A DNA stretch of 55,539 nt from Odoribacter lunatus (GCF_943193135.1 NZ_CALPCZ010000017.1:1-55539); one strand, 5' to 3'. Counted from the first letter of the stretch, positions 17,211 through 26,049 are shown. Notes: generated by a model not told the origin, from the letters alone. Translations and numbers: made by a program.

Positions 17211-18542
17211 TTATTTTTTTCTATTTCTAATCATAGCGCCAGTCCGGGCTTTGCCTAAACGGATATAGTCCAGAAGTGGACGGTCTGCCGGGCATGTGAA
17301 GCTACAGGAACCACATTCAATACAGTCCATGACTTTTTCTTTTTCCATGTCTTCCAGCATATTATGGGTAGCTAATGTCATTAACAAATAAGGCTCCAAG
17401 CCCATCGGACATGCGGATACGCATTTAGAGCAGCGAATACAGTTGCGGCTTTGTTTGCGGGCGCCTTCTTTGTCGTTTATGATTAAAATACCACTCGTAC
17501 CTTTCAGTATGGGGGATTCCGGATTAACCATGGCCCGTCCCATCATAGGCCCGCCACCGATGATTTTGGTGGTATCTTCGGGAAGTCCTCCGGCTGCTTC
17601 TATCAGTTTGGATATCGGTGTTCCGATACGGCACAGGTAATTACCCGGGTGTTTTACTGATTTTCCGGTGATAGTCACAACTCTTTCCACTAACGGTTTG
17701 TTTTGCATAACAGCCTCGTATACAGCTAATGCGGTTCCTACGTTTTGTACGACAGCTCCTACTGCAATCGGAAGTGCACCCGAAGGAACGGAACGTCCTG
17801 TAATGGCTTTGATAAGTTGTTTCTCACCTCCTTGAGGATACCGTACTTTAAGCGGGCATACCTCTACTCCTAATGTTTTGGTTGCCAAGCTTTGCAATTT
17901 TTCGATAGCGTCTCGTTTATTATTTTCGATACCGATGACTGCCTGTTTTACATCAATAGCTTTCATTAGAATCTGAACGCCTACAATAATCTCTTCTGCT
18001 TTTTCAAGCATAATGCGATGGTCGGCAGTCAAATAAGGTTCGCATTCCACGCCATTGATAATTAATATTTCAGCTTTGTTGCCGGGAGGTGGTGATAGTT
18101 TTACTTGCGTAGGAAAGGTGGCTCCTCCCATACCAACAATACCTGCGGCACTGATAGCCTCGATGATTTTCTCTTTGGATAGCGTAATGTTGTGATCCGT
18201 TTTTTCACTGCGGGTGATGTTTTTTTCCCATTCGTCACCTTCTACCTTTATCGTAATGGCCGGTTTAGATAAACCTGCCGCATCGGTAAAATTATCAATG
18301 GCTACGATAGTACCTGATACTGAACTGTGAATATTGGCGGATACAAAACCTGTAGCTGTGGCAATTAGTTGCCCTGCTTTGACATAGTCTCCTTTTTGTA
18401 CTATCGGTGTCGCAGGAGCACCGATGTGTTGTCCCAGCGGAATGATTACCTGTTCAGGTACAGGTAAAATCTGTATTTTCTCGCTTGATGATAGCTTATT
18501 CTCGGGCGGATGTACGCCTCCGATTCTGAATGTCTTTAACAC
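17211..18542 (-). CDS. rnfC: Rnf complex NADH-binding subunit RnfC (GTG start)
   Basis: A 443-residue cytosolic subunit that binds FMN and NAD(H) and carries two [4Fe-4S] clusters. The order is an N-terminal barrel-sandwich domain (about 30-105), a Rossmann-like NADH/FMN domain with GMGGATFPTQVK (about 135-300), a SLBB domain, then two ferredoxin motifs, CIRCSKCVSACP and CIECGSCSFTCP. The reading frame opens with GTG at 18540-18542. MLKTFRIGGVHPPE is the expected N-terminus, and no in-frame ATG lies nearby. This is the only GTG start I found in the operon and may lower its translation. The gap to rnfB is 35 bases. Confidence 0.94.
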   Translation of the reverse strand: MLKTFRIGGVHPPENKLSSSEKIQILPVPEQVIIPLGQHIGAPATPIVQKGDYVKAGQLIATATGFVSANIHSSVSGTIVAIDNFTDAAGLSKPAITIKVEGDEWEKNITRSEKTDHNITLSKEKIIEAISAAGIVGMGGATFPTQVKLSPPPGNKAEILIINGVECEPYLTADHRIMLEKAEEIIVGVQILMKAIDVKQAVIGIENNKRDAIEKLQSLATKTLGVEVCPLKVRYPQGGEKQLIKAITGRSVPSGALPIAVGAVVQNVGTALAVYEAVMQNKPLVERVVTITGKSVKHPGNYLCRIGTPISKLIEAAGGLPEDTTKIIGGGPMMGRAMVNPESPILKGTSGILIINDKEGARKQSRNCIRCSKCVSACPMGLEPYLLMTLATHNMLEDMEKEKVMDCIECGSCSFTCPADRPLLDYIRLGKARTGAMIRNRKK

Positions 18543-18577
18543 AGTATAAAGTTTTAAATTTGCGATATAGATCTATT

Positions 18578-19435
18578 TTATTCTTCTGATGCTTGGGGGG
18601 CTTCCGGAGTTACTTTCCTTTCAGGGAAATTTACTTCATGAATGGCGCCTATTGGGCAAACTGCAACACATTTGCGGCATAAGCGGCATTTGTTGTAGTC
18701 AATGTAAGCTAAGTTATTTTCTACCGTAATTGCTTCAAAAGGACATTCCTTAGCGCATTTCATACAACCTATACAAGCAGCCGTACAAGCTTTGCGTGCT
18801 ATGGCTCCTTTGTCTTTATTGACGCAGGATACAAATACTCGGCGATCTTTTGGGCCTTTGTTACGCAACTCGATGATATTTCTCGGACAGGCTTTCACAC
18901 AGGCTCCGCAAGCGACACATTTGCTTTCGTCTACTTCCGGTAAACCGGTAGACGGATTAATGTGTAGTGCGTCAAATTGGCAAACTTCCACGCAGTCTCC
19001 GCATCCCAGACAACCGAAAGGACAAGCAGTGTCTCCGATATATAAAGAGTGTTCTATAGCGCATGAATGGGCTCCGTCGTACATACTGGTACGTGGACGG
19101 TTTTCGCAACTGCCATTGCATCTAACAACCGCAATTTTGGGAGCTTGGGCAGTTATTTCACGTCCTAAAGCCACTGCTACTTTATTCATTACCTCACTTC
19201 CTCCTACGGGGCAAAATACGCCTTCCATGGTTTCCGATTTTACAGCTGCTTCTGCCAATCCACGACATCCGGGAAAACCGCAACCTCCGCAATTGGCTCC
19301 TGGAAGAAGACCTTCCACGATATCGATGCGCGGATCTTCTTCTACTTTGAATTTTTGTGCAACAAAATAAAGTATGACTGCCGAAGCAACACCAATTGCA
19401 CATAAAGAAATAATAGTAATAAGAATCGTATTCAT
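18578..19435 (-). CDS. rnfB: Rnf complex multi-cluster ferredoxin subunit RnfB
   Basis: A 285-residue subunit that takes electrons from soluble ferredoxin. An N-terminal membrane helix (about 3-26) is followed by the RnfB [4Fe-4S] domain with C49, C52, C57 and C75. Ferredoxin-type clusters come next: a CPFGCLGCGDCVEVC stretch (138-152), CVACGACVKACP (173-183), CTAACIGCMKCAKECP (217-231) and CRLCRKCVAVCP (250-260). That is several more Fe-S clusters than the short proteobacterial RnfB, as in other anaerobes. A short acidic tail ends the protein. It follows rseC by 20 bases. Confidence 0.95.
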   Translation of the reverse strand: MNTILITIISLCAIGVASAVILYFVAQKFKVEEDPRIDIVEGLLPGANCGGCGFPGCRGLAEAAVKSETMEGVFCPVGGSEVMNKVAVALGREITAQAPKIAVVRCNGSCENRPRTSMYDGAHSCAIEHSLYIGDTACPFGCLGCGDCVEVCQFDALHINPSTGLPEVDESKCVACGACVKACPRNIIELRNKGPKDRRVFVSCVNKDKGAIARKACTAACIGCMKCAKECPFEAITVENNLAYIDYNKCRLCRKCVAVCPIGAIHEVNFPERKVTPEAPQASEE

Positions 19436-19455
19436 GTTTAAGTGTTTATGTATCT

Positions 19456-19875
19456 TTAATTTTTTTCTATTGTAAATTTGATTTTTCTGCCAATCCGCCG
19501 ACGGTTAAGATAGAGGATTATGAAATAAACGGTGATACCGCCTAATGCACTCACTGCTGCCAGCGTTTCATCGCAACCGAGATATAATAGTAAGAATAAT
19601 AACAGGATAATAATGATAACCGGAATAATATAGGCTAAAATAACGGAATACACGGCGTTGTTCAAACTGGCGTATACTGTTACTTTATCGCCTGCGGCTA
19701 TTGGAAAGGAAGGCCGCTCTGCCGTAATGGTCTTGCGTTTTGCATCTGTCATGCCGCATACGCTCTTGGCGTGACATCCCGCACAAGCCGACAGGCTTTC
19801 GATAATCACGTCTACCGTATCAGTTGTAATGTTCTTGACAATTCCGTCGTGTTCTATCTTATTATTTTGAGTCAT
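19456..19875 (-). CDS. RseC/MucC-like membrane protein leading the rnf operon
   Basis: A 139-residue inner-membrane protein of the RseC (SoxR-reducing) family. It has three conserved cysteines near the N-terminus, C31, C34 and C40 in SACAGCHAKSVCG, then a small beta domain and two transmembrane helices (about 75-97 and 102-122). In E. coli, RseC acts with the Rnf-like Rsx complex to reduce SoxR. Here it is the first gene of the rnf operon, which supports a role in assembling or tuning the complex. SoxR itself is not present in the window. Confidence 0.88.
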   Translation of the reverse strand: MTQNNKIEHDGIVKNITTDTVDVIIESLSACAGCHAKSVCGMTDAKRKTITAERPSFPIAAGDKVTVYASLNNAVYSVILAYIIPVIIIILLLFLLLYLGCDETLAAVSALGGITVYFIILYLNRRRIGRKIKFTIEKN

Positions 19876-19895
19876 GCGTATTTCAAAAACGCTTG

Positions 19896-19903
19896 CAAAA
19901 TTA
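19896..19903 (-). promoter_or_regulatory. -7 element of the rseC-rnf operon promoter
   Basis: The minus strand reads TAATTTTG, an exact TAnnTTTG, within the 55-base gap between der and rseC. The start would be about 14 bases before the rseC ATG. No good TTTG is seen at -33; that stretch is a T run. Confidence 0.5.
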
Positions 19904-19930
19904 ATAAAAAATAGAAAAAAACTTATTAAT

Positions 19931-21238
19931 TTATTTTTTTCTCATGAAGAGCTGGATCGGAACACCCGTAAAATCCCAGTTCTCCCGGATTTTATTCTCC
20001 AAGTAACGTTTATAAGTCTCTTTTATGTATTGAGGCAGGTTACAATAGAAAGCGAATGAGGGGGAATGTGTCGGCAACTGGGTGACGTATTTGATTTTTA
20101 CGGACTTGCCTTTCGTCATGGGAGGCTGATAGGCTTCAATTGCTTCCAGCATAATCCGGTTGAGTTCGGATGTCTTTAGTTTTTGTGTTCGGTTCTCATA
20201 CACTTTTATGGCCGCCTCTAAGGCTTTTAGTAAACGCTGTTTGGTTACGGCGGAGGTAAAGATGATATCGACATCCCGGAAAGGAGCGATTTTCTCCCTT
20301 AACTCTTTTTCAAAGGCTGCCGTCGTTTTGTGGTCTTTTTCTATAAGGTCCCACTTATTGACCAGAATAACGACCCCCTTGTGATTGCGTTCGATCAGGC
20401 GGAACACGTTCAGGTCCTGGGCTTCCATTCCCCGGGTGGCATCGATGAGCAGCATGCACACGTCCGATTCCTCGATCGCCCGGATGGAGCGCATCACCGA
20501 ATAAAATTCCACGTCTTCGCTTACCTTGGCTTTTTTGCGCATGCCGGCGGTGTCCACCAGGATGAAATCGTGACCGAAACGGTTGTATCGCGTGTAGAGC
20601 GAGTCACGGGTCGTACCGGCGATTTCCGTCACGATGTTGCGGGCTTCTCCAATAAGCGCGTTGATTGTCGATGATTTCCCCACGTTCGGACGCCCTACAA
20701 TGGCGATGTGAGGCAAATGGTCCGTATTCTCTTCTTTTTCTTCCGAGAAGTGCGAGCAGATGGCGTCGAGCAGTTCGCCTGTCCCGAATCCGTTGGCCGA
20801 AGAGATGCAGTAGAGTTCGCTGTCGATGCCCAACCGGTAAAACTCGCTGGCATCGTATATGCGCTCGCTGGTGTCCACTTTATTGGCTACCAGGTAGACC
20901 GGTTTCTGTATGTTGCGCAATAATTTGGCAAAATTCTCGTCCAGTCCCGTCAGGCCGATTTCCGTATCCACCATGAAAAGGATAACATCGGCTTCGTCCA
21001 GTGCCAACAATACTTGTTTGTTGATTTCTTCTTCAAAAATGTCATCGCTGTTGGACACATAACCGCCTGTATCGATAACCGAAAACTCTTTGCCGCACCA
21101 TTCCGATTTTCCGTAGTTCCGGTCTCTCGTTACCCCGCTTTCCTCATTGACAATCGCTTTGCGGGTGCCTATCAGGCGGTTGAATAAAGTGGACTTGCCC
21201 ACATTGGGTCTTCCGACAATTGCTACGATATTGCTCAT
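19931..21238 (-). CDS. der: Ribosome-assembly GTPase Der (EngA)
   Basis: A 435-residue cytosolic GTPase with two tandem G domains and a C-terminal KH-like domain, needed for 50S subunit maturation. The first P-loop is GRPNVGKST (residues 9-17), and the second copy, GRPNVGKSS, is at about residue 182. DTGGYV and [11 protein letters not shown] are the switch II motifs, with NKVD and NKWD as base-recognition motifs. The C-terminal KH domain ends in [11 protein letters not shown]. Length is normal. It follows era by 24 bases, so the two GTPases form one unit. Confidence 0.97.
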   Translation of the reverse strand: MSNIVAIVGRPNVGKSTLFNRLIGTRKAIVNEESGVTRDRNYGKSEWCGKEFSVIDTGGYVSNSDDIFEEEINKQVLLALDEADVILFMVDTEIGLTGLDENFAKLLRNIQKPVYLVANKVDTSERIYDASEFYRLGIDSELYCISSANGFGTGELLDAICSHFSEEKEENTDHLPHIAIVGRPNVGKSSTINALIGEARNIVTEIAGTTRDSLYTRYNRFGHDFILVDTAGMRKKAKVSEDVEFYSVMRSIRAIEESDVCMLLIDATRGMEAQDLNVFRLIERNHKGVVILVNKWDLIEKDHKTTAAFEKELREKIAPFRDVDIIFTSAVTKQRLLKALEAAIKVYENRTQKLKTSELNRIMLEAIEAYQPPMTKGKSVKIKYVTQLPTHSPSFAFYCNLPQYIKETYKRYLENKIRENWDFTGVPIQLFMRKK

Positions 21239-21262
21239 GTTGTTCTTGATTTACACGCTTTT

Positions 21263-22144
21263 CTATTGCACGTATCCGAAATTTTTTAGATCCCGTTCTT
21301 TGTTACGCCAGTCTTTCTGGACTTTCACATATAACTGCAGAAAAACCTTTTTCCCGAAAAAGGCCTCTATGTCCAGACGGGCTTCCGTGCCCACTTTTTT
21401 CAGGGCTTCTCCCTGCCGGCCGATGATGATGCCTTTTTGAGAATCGCGCTCCACGTATATGACGGCCATGATGTTGATGCGGCGGTCGTCCTCTTTGAAT
21501 TCTTCCACCTCCACTTCCACGGAGTAGGGGATTTCCTTCTCGTAGTTGAGCAGAATCTTTTCCCGGATGCTTTCCGTCACGAAAAAGCGGGCGGGCAGGT
21601 CTGTCAGTTCGTCTTTCGGGAAAAAGGGTTCCCCCTCTGGCAAAAGCTCAATAATACGTTTATATAGATTGTCGATGTTGAAATTCTCTGTTGCCGATAT
21701 GGGAAAAATCTCGGCGCGGGGAATAAGCTGTTGCCAGTTCCCGTATAATTCTTCCAACTTCTCCTGATTGGTCAAATCTATTTTATTGAGCACCAATAAT
21801 ACCGGGGCTTCGTTTTGGTTTACCTTTTCAATAAAGTCTTCGTTTTTGTTGATGTTTTCGATAACATCCGTAACATACAGGATGATATCTGCATCTGTCA
21901 GGGCCGATTTGGAAAACTCCAGCATGCACTCCTGCATCTTGTAGCTCGGTTTCACCACGCCGGGCGTGTCCGAAAAGACAATCTGGAAATCCTCTTCATT
22001 GACAATCCCTTTTATCCGGTGACGGGTCGTTTGGGATTTGGAGGTAATGATGGAAATTTTTTCCCCCACCAGCCGGTTCATTAGCGTCGATTTGCCGACA
22101 TTGGGGTTTCCTACGATATTGACGAATCCGGACTTATGCTTCAT
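21263..22144 (-). CDS. era: GTPase Era, 16S rRNA maturation factor
   Basis: A 293-residue protein counted from the ATG at 22144. The open frame reaches 22195, but MKHKSGFVNIVGNPNVGKST matches the normal Era N-terminus and AGAAGAA precedes it. The G domain has GNPNVGKST (residues 12-20), DTPGVV and NKID. The C-terminal KH domain (about 200-290), with GIIIGRQGEALKKVG, binds the 3' end of 16S rRNA. Era monitors 30S assembly. A hairpin and a -7 promoter element lie upstream. Confidence 0.97.
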   Translation of the reverse strand: MKHKSGFVNIVGNPNVGKSTLMNRLVGEKISIITSKSQTTRHRIKGIVNEEDFQIVFSDTPGVVKPSYKMQECMLEFSKSALTDADIILYVTDVIENINKNEDFIEKVNQNEAPVLLVLNKIDLTNQEKLEELYGNWQQLIPRAEIFPISATENFNIDNLYKRIIELLPEGEPFFPKDELTDLPARFFVTESIREKILLNYEKEIPYSVEVEVEEFKEDDRRINIMAVIYVERDSQKGIIIGRQGEALKKVGTEARLDIEAFFGKKVFLQLYVKVQKDWRNKERDLKNFGYVQ

Positions 22145-22197
22145 TTCTTCTGTTTTTTCGCCCGCAAAGATAGGGATAAAATGTGAATACAGCAAAA

Positions 22198-22226
22198 CCC
22201 CCGGAAATCAGTGAAACTTCCGGGGG
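22198..22226. terminator. Strong GC-rich hairpin upstream of era
   Basis: CCCCCGGAA (22198-22206) pairs perfectly with TTCCGGGGG (22218-22226) around an 11-base loop. On the plus strand a run of eight T begins 7 bases later. On the minus strand only four T follow, inside the era leader. Either a plus-strand terminator or an attenuator of era is possible. Confidence 0.5.
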
Positions 22227-22244
22227 CTCGTTGTTTTTTTTAAT

Positions 22245-22252
22245 CAAATATA
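22245..22252 (-). promoter_or_regulatory. -7 element of the era-der promoter
   Basis: The minus strand reads TATATTTG, an exact TAnnTTTG, about 100 bases before the era ATG. No good -33 TTTG is seen. Its transcript would include the hairpin at 22198-22226. Confidence 0.4.
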
Positions 22253-22310
22253 TTTTTTGGTCTAATGAAACGTTGTGGTTTTTTATATTTAAAATGATAT
22301 TAAAGCTAAA

Positions 22311-22363
22311 TTAAATCCAGATTAAATCCATGTTAAATCCAAGTTAAATCCAAGTTAAATCCA
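22311..22363. repeat. Five direct repeats of TTAAATCCA phased at 11 bp
   Basis: TTAAATCCA occurs at 22311, 22322, 22333, 22344 and 22355, each start exactly 11 bases after the last. The two-base linkers are GA, TG, AG and AG. A partial sixth copy, TTAAAATAA, begins at 22365. The spacing equals about one DNA turn, so all copies face the same side. The array ends 131 bases before the nan -33 element. Confidence 0.9.
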
Positions 22364-22494
22364 ATTAAAATAAATTATATTATGAATTTAAACAGGATAT
22401 ATTCTGTTTTTAATCTGATTTTGATATGGCGTATCTATGGCGAAACTAGGAAGAAGTGTATGATAGGGAATTATTAATATAAAGAATAAATATC

Positions 22495-22525
22495 TTTGTT
22501 TTTATAAAACCGTCATCTATTTTTG
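22495..22525 (+). promoter_or_regulatory. Consensus promoter of the nan operon
   Basis: TTTG at 22495-22498, 19 bases, then TATTTTTG at 22518-22525, both exact matches. The start would be at about 22532, 45 bases before the first ATG. An inverted repeat, CATCT (22514-22518) and AGATG (22528-22532), brackets the -7 element and could be an operator half-site pair. Confidence 0.8.
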
Positions 22526-22576
22526 TAAGATGGAATGGGGCGGAGGTGTTTTGATGTGCTTTAAAATGAAAATATA

Positions 22577-23029
22577 ATGATTATAGATGCTTTAAAAAAC
22601 AGTGAATTAGCGGAGTGTCTGCACCCTGCTTTTAAATCGGTGTTTGATTATGTGAAATCGCACGACTTGTTGCGGATGGAGCCGGGAAGAGTGGAGCTGG
22701 ACGGTGAGGATGTTTATATCAATGTGGTGGAGCCGGAGGGCAAGGATAAATCGGCAGCGGTGCTGGAGACGCACGATGAGTATATCGATATTCAGTTCCC
22801 GCTGGCGGGAGAAGAGACGTTCGCCTGGAAATCCCGTTCCGGTTTGGTAAAACTCCGGGAGGCGTATAATGTGAAGGATGACATCGCTTTTTATACCGAT
22901 GAGGCGGGTTTGTACTTTACGCTGCATCCGGGAGAGTTCGCCGTGTTTTTCCCGCAGGACGGGCATGCCCCCTGCATCGGGACCGGAAAGATGAAGAAGG
23001 CGATTGCGAAGGTGAAAGTAAAGAAATAG
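22577..23029 (+). CDS. nanQ: N-acetylneuraminate anomerase NanQ (YhcH/YjgK/YiaL family)
   Basis: A 150-residue cytosolic cupin-like protein of the YhcH/YjgK/YiaL family. E. coli YhcH (NanQ) speeds the anomeric interconversion of sialic acid so that the lyase can use it. Family features seen are ETHDEYIDIQFPLAGEE (about residues 64-80) and the late LHPGEFAVFFPQDGHAPC (about 115-133), whose Glu and His residues fit a metal or sugar site. It is the first gene of the operon, and the esterase gene follows by 19 bases. A role on another sugar is possible, but the context points to sialic acid. Confidence 0.88.
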   Translation: MIIDALKNSELAECLHPAFKSVFDYVKSHDLLRMEPGRVELDGEDVYINVVEPEGKDKSAAVLETHDEYIDIQFPLAGEETFAWKSRSGLVKLREAYNVKDDIAFYTDEAGLYFTLHPGEFAVFFPQDGHAPCIGTGKMKKAIAKVKVKK

Positions 23030-23048
23030 GTTTTTAATAGTTGCTGCC

Positions 23049-25121
23049 ATGCGTATAGGTATTCTTGTTATCGTGCTTTTGTGGGCAGGTCCGGTATTTG
23101 CCCGTCAGACAAAGGTAGCTTGTGTGGGGAACAGCGTGACGTATGGCTACCTGCTGGAAAACCGGGAGCGGGATTGTTATCCGGCTCAGTTGGCACGATT
23201 ACTCGGGGATGGGTATGAGGTGCGTAATTTCGGGAAGTCGGGAGCGACATTGTTGAATAAGGGACACCGGCCTTATGTGCAGCAGCAGGAGTTCCGCGAT
23301 GCGGTGGCTTTCGCCGCCGATGTGGTGGTGATCCATTTGGGGTTGAATGATACGGATCCCCGGAACTGGCCTAACTACCGGGATGAATTCGTCCGGGATT
23401 ATTTGCATTTGATTGATACGTTCCGGGTGGCGAACCCAGATTGCCGGATATGGATTTGCCGGATGACGCCGATAACGAACCGTCATGCGCGCTTTAAGTC
23501 GGGTACGCGGGATTGGTACGAGCAGATACAGCAGGCGATAGAGCATGTGGCGCGGGTGGCGGATGTGCCTTTGATTGATTTGCAGGAAAGGCTGTATAAC
23601 CGTCCGGATTTGTTGCCGGATGCGTTGCATCCCGTTGCGGAGGGTGCCGGGATTGTGGCGCGGAAAGTTTATTCCGCCGTGACGGGGGATTATGGCGGTT
23701 TGCAGATGCCTGCCGTGTACGGGGATAATATGGTATTGCAGCGGGATCGGGCATTGGTGTTGAAAGGAATTGCCAATAGCGGCGAGGAGGTCGCTGTGAG
23801 AATCGGAAAGCAGCGGAAAAAGGCCGTTACAGGAGCGGATGGACGCTGGCAGGTGGTACTGGAACCGCTGGAGGCGGGAGGTCCGTATGAATTGTCGGTG
23901 CGGACGGCGGGAAAGAGTCTGGTTTTTAAAAATGTGTTGGCGGGGGAAGTATGGCTTTGCTCCGGCCAGTCGAATATGGCGTTTATGGTGAAACAGGCTG
24001 CCGGAGCTAAGGAAGCTTTGGCGCAGGCTGCCGATGACCGCATCCGACTTTATGATATGAAGCCCCGCGTATATACCGATGCGGTGAGTTGGGATACGAC
24101 AGATTTGCTTCTGCTGAACCGTATGGAGCACTATCTGCCGGCGTCCTGGACGAACGCCTCGCCCGAAAGCGTGGCGAAGTTTTCCGCTGTGGCCTATTAT
24201 TTCGGAAAAATGTTGTCCGATAGTCTGCATGTGCCGGTCGGCCTGATTTGCAATGCGATCGGCGGAGCGCCGGCGGAGGCTTTTATCGACAGAAAAACGA
24301 TGGAGTTTCATCCGGTGCTGGTGGATGAGCTTTACGACTGGACGAAAAACGACATGCTGCAGGATTGGGTGAGGGGGAGAGCTGTTTTGAACATGAAGAA
24401 TACGACCTCTAAATACCAGCGTCATTCTTATGAACCGTCTTATCTGTATGCGACGGGCGTGTTGCCGCTGGCGGGTTTCCCGGTGAAGGGCTTTGTGTGG
24501 TACCAGGGAGAATCGAATGCGCACAACGTGGAATTGCACGAGTGTGTTTTCCCAGCCCTGGTGGAGAGTTGGCGGAATACGTGGGGAGAGGAACTGCCGT
24601 TTTACTATGTGCAGCTGTCGAGTATAAACCGTCCGAGCTGGCCGCATTTCCGTGACAGTCAGCGGCGTTTGGCGGGTAAGATTGCGAATGTCGCCATGGC
24701 GGTGTCGAGTGATTTGGGGAACCCGACGGATGTGCATCCCGTGCGGAAGCGGGAAGTCGGAGAGCGGCTGGCGAGATGGGCGCTGCACCGGGATTACGGG
24801 TTCGGCAGACTGGTGCCTTCGGGACCGTTGTACAGAGGGATGGAGTCCCGGAACGGGGCGGCGTATGTTGCTTTTGATTACGGCCAGGGAATGAAAGCGT
24901 CGGACGGACAGGCATTGAGGACGTTTGAAGTGGCCGGGGAGGACCGTTTGTTTGTGCCGGCAGAGGCTGTAGTCGTAGGAAATGAGGTGAAGGTATCCAG
25001 CCCGAAGGTGAAGAATCCGAAGTATGTCCGTTACGGATGGGAACCGTTCTCCACGGGGAATCTCGTGAATGAGGAGGGGCTGCCGGCTTCGACGTTCAGA
25101 AGTGAAAGTGATATATTTTAA
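23049..25121 (+). CDS. nanS: Two-domain sialate O-acetylesterase (NanS type)
   Basis: A 690-residue exported esterase with a signal peptide (MRIGILVIVLLWAGPVFA). It carries two complete SGNH hydrolase sites. The N-terminal GDSL domain (about 20-212) has Ser29 in GNSVTYG, Asn100 in GLNDT, and Asp191/His194 in DALHP. After a linker, the C-terminal sialate esterase domain (about 218-690) has Ser308 in SGQSNMAF and Asp561/His563 in DVHP. This layout is known from Tannerella NanS and related Bacteroidetes enzymes that strip O-acetyl groups from sialic acid. De-acetylation is needed before sialidases and the lyase can work. Having two sites suggests different O-acetyl positions, which is inference. 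The lyase gene starts 10 bases downstream. Confidence 0.9.
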   Translation: MRIGILVIVLLWAGPVFARQTKVACVGNSVTYGYLLENRERDCYPAQLARLLGDGYEVRNFGKSGATLLNKGHRPYVQQQEFRDAVAFAADVVVIHLGLNDTDPRNWPNYRDEFVRDYLHLIDTFRVANPDCRIWICRMTPITNRHARFKSGTRDWYEQIQQAIEHVARVADVPLIDLQERLYNRPDLLPDALHPVAEGAGIVARKVYSAVTGDYGGLQMPAVYGDNMVLQRDRALVLKGIANSGEEVAVRIGKQRKKAVTGADGRWQVVLEPLEAGGPYELSVRTAGKSLVFKNVLAGEVWLCSGQSNMAFMVKQAAGAKEALAQAADDRIRLYDMKPRVYTDAVSWDTTDLLLLNRMEHYLPASWTNASPESVAKFSAVAYYFGKMLSDSLHVPVGLICNAIGGAPAEAFIDRKTMEFHPVLVDELYDWTKNDMLQDWVRGRAVLNMKNTTSKYQRHSYEPSYLYATGVLPLAGFPVKGFVWYQGESNAHNVELHECVFPALVESWRNTWGEELPFYYVQLSSINRPSWPHFRDSQRRLAGKIANVAMAVSSDLGNPTDVHPVRKREVGERLARWALHRDYGFGRLVPSGPLYRGMESRNGAAYVAFDYGQGMKASDGQALRTFEVAGEDRLFVPAEAVVVGNEVKVSSPKVKNPKYVRYGWEPFSTGNLVNEEGLPASTFRSESDIF

Positions 25122-25131
25122 AATATAAGAA

Positions 25132-26049
25132 ATGGAAAAGATTAAAGGATTGATTGACGCACCTTTTACTCCGTTTTATGAAAACGGGGAGGTGAATTAC
25201 GAACCGATTGCGGCGTATGCGAAATTACTGGTGAATAACGGCCTGAAGGGTGTATTTATTAACGGCTCTTCGGGGGAAGGCTATATGCTGACGGAGGAAG
25301 AGCGGATGAAGCTGGCGGAAAAGTGGGTGGAAGTGGCTCCGAAGGGATTTAAAGTGATTGTGCATGTGGGAAGTACGTGTGTGAAGACGAGCCGTAATCT
25401 GGCCGCTCATGCCCAGAAAATCGGGGCATGGGGAATCGGGGCGATGGCTACGCCGTTCCCTAAAATCGGCCGGGTGGAAGAGCTGGTGAAGTATTGTGAG
25501 GAGATTGCTTCCGGTGCACCGCAGCTGCCTTTCTATTACTATCATATTCCGGCATTTAACAATGCTTATCTGTCTATGGTCGAGTTTTTGAAGGCGGTGG
25601 ACGGACGCATTCCCAATTTCGCCGGCATCAAGTATACTTACGAGAGTCTGTATGAATACAATCAGTGCCGTTTGTACAAGGGCGGCAAGTTCGATATGCT
25701 GCACGGACAGGACGAGACGATTTTGCCGTGTCTGGCCATGGGCGGCGCGCAGGGAGGTATCGGCGGCACGACGAATTATAACGGCCGGGCCCTTGTGGGC
25801 ATTCTGGAAGCCTGGGAAGCCGGCGATCTGGAGAAGGCTCGCGAGTTGCAGAATTTCTCCCAGGAGGTGATTAATGTTATTTGCAATTACCGGGGAAATA
25901 TCGTGGGCGGGAAACGCATTATGAAGCTGATTGGTCTGGATTTGGGCAAGAACCGTACTCCGTTCCGCAATATGACGGACGAGGAGGAAAAAGCGATGAA
26001 AGCGGAACTGGAAGCTATTCGCTTTTTCGACAGATGTAATAAAATGTAA
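25132..26049 (+). CDS. nanA: N-acetylneuraminate lyase
   Basis: A 305-residue cytosolic class I aldolase of the DHDPS/NAL family. It splits N-acetylneuraminate into N-acetylmannosamine and pyruvate. The GSSGEG motif (residues 45-50) binds the carboxylate. Tyr137 in YYYHIP is the catalytic tyrosine, at the same number as in E. coli NanA, and Lys167 in FAGIKYT forms the Schiff base. The FAGIKYTY signature separates lyases from dihydrodipicolinate synthase, and the operon supports the call. Length is normal. Confidence 0.95.
   Translation: MEKIKGLIDAPFTPFYENGEVNYEPIAAYAKLLVNNGLKGVFINGSSGEGYMLTEEERMKLAEKWVEVAPKGFKVIVHVGSTCVKTSRNLAAHAQKIGAWGIGAMATPFPKIGRVEELVKYCEEIASGAPQLPFYYYHIPAFNNAYLSMVEFLKAVDGRIPNFAGIKYTYESLYEYNQCRLYKGGKFDMLHGQDETILPCLAMGGAQGGIGGTTNYNGRALVGILEAWEAGDLEKARELQNFSQEVINVICNYRGNIVGGKRIMKLIGLDLGKNRTPFRNMTDEEEKAMKAELEAIRFFDRCNKM

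Larger units (their letters stand above)
22145..22576. other. 432-base intergenic region between era and the nan operon
   Basis: No credible gene lies here. From left to right it holds a strong hairpin (22198-22226), a minus-strand -7 element for era (22245-22252), a phased repeat array (22311-22363), a very A+T-rich stretch, and the nan promoter (22495-22525). The two divergent units are therefore controlled from here. The remaining bases show nothing I can name. Confidence 0.7.

Noticed and set aside
22382-22477. 31-residue open frame (starts MNLNRIYSVF) before the nan operon
   Set aside because: It ends upstream of the nan promoter, so it would not be on that transcript, has no promoter of its own, and shows no family resemblance.
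23199-24788. 529-residue open frame on the minus strand inside nanS
   Set aside because: A His/Arg/Pro-rich shadow of the high-GC nanS coding frame; no motif or signal of its own.
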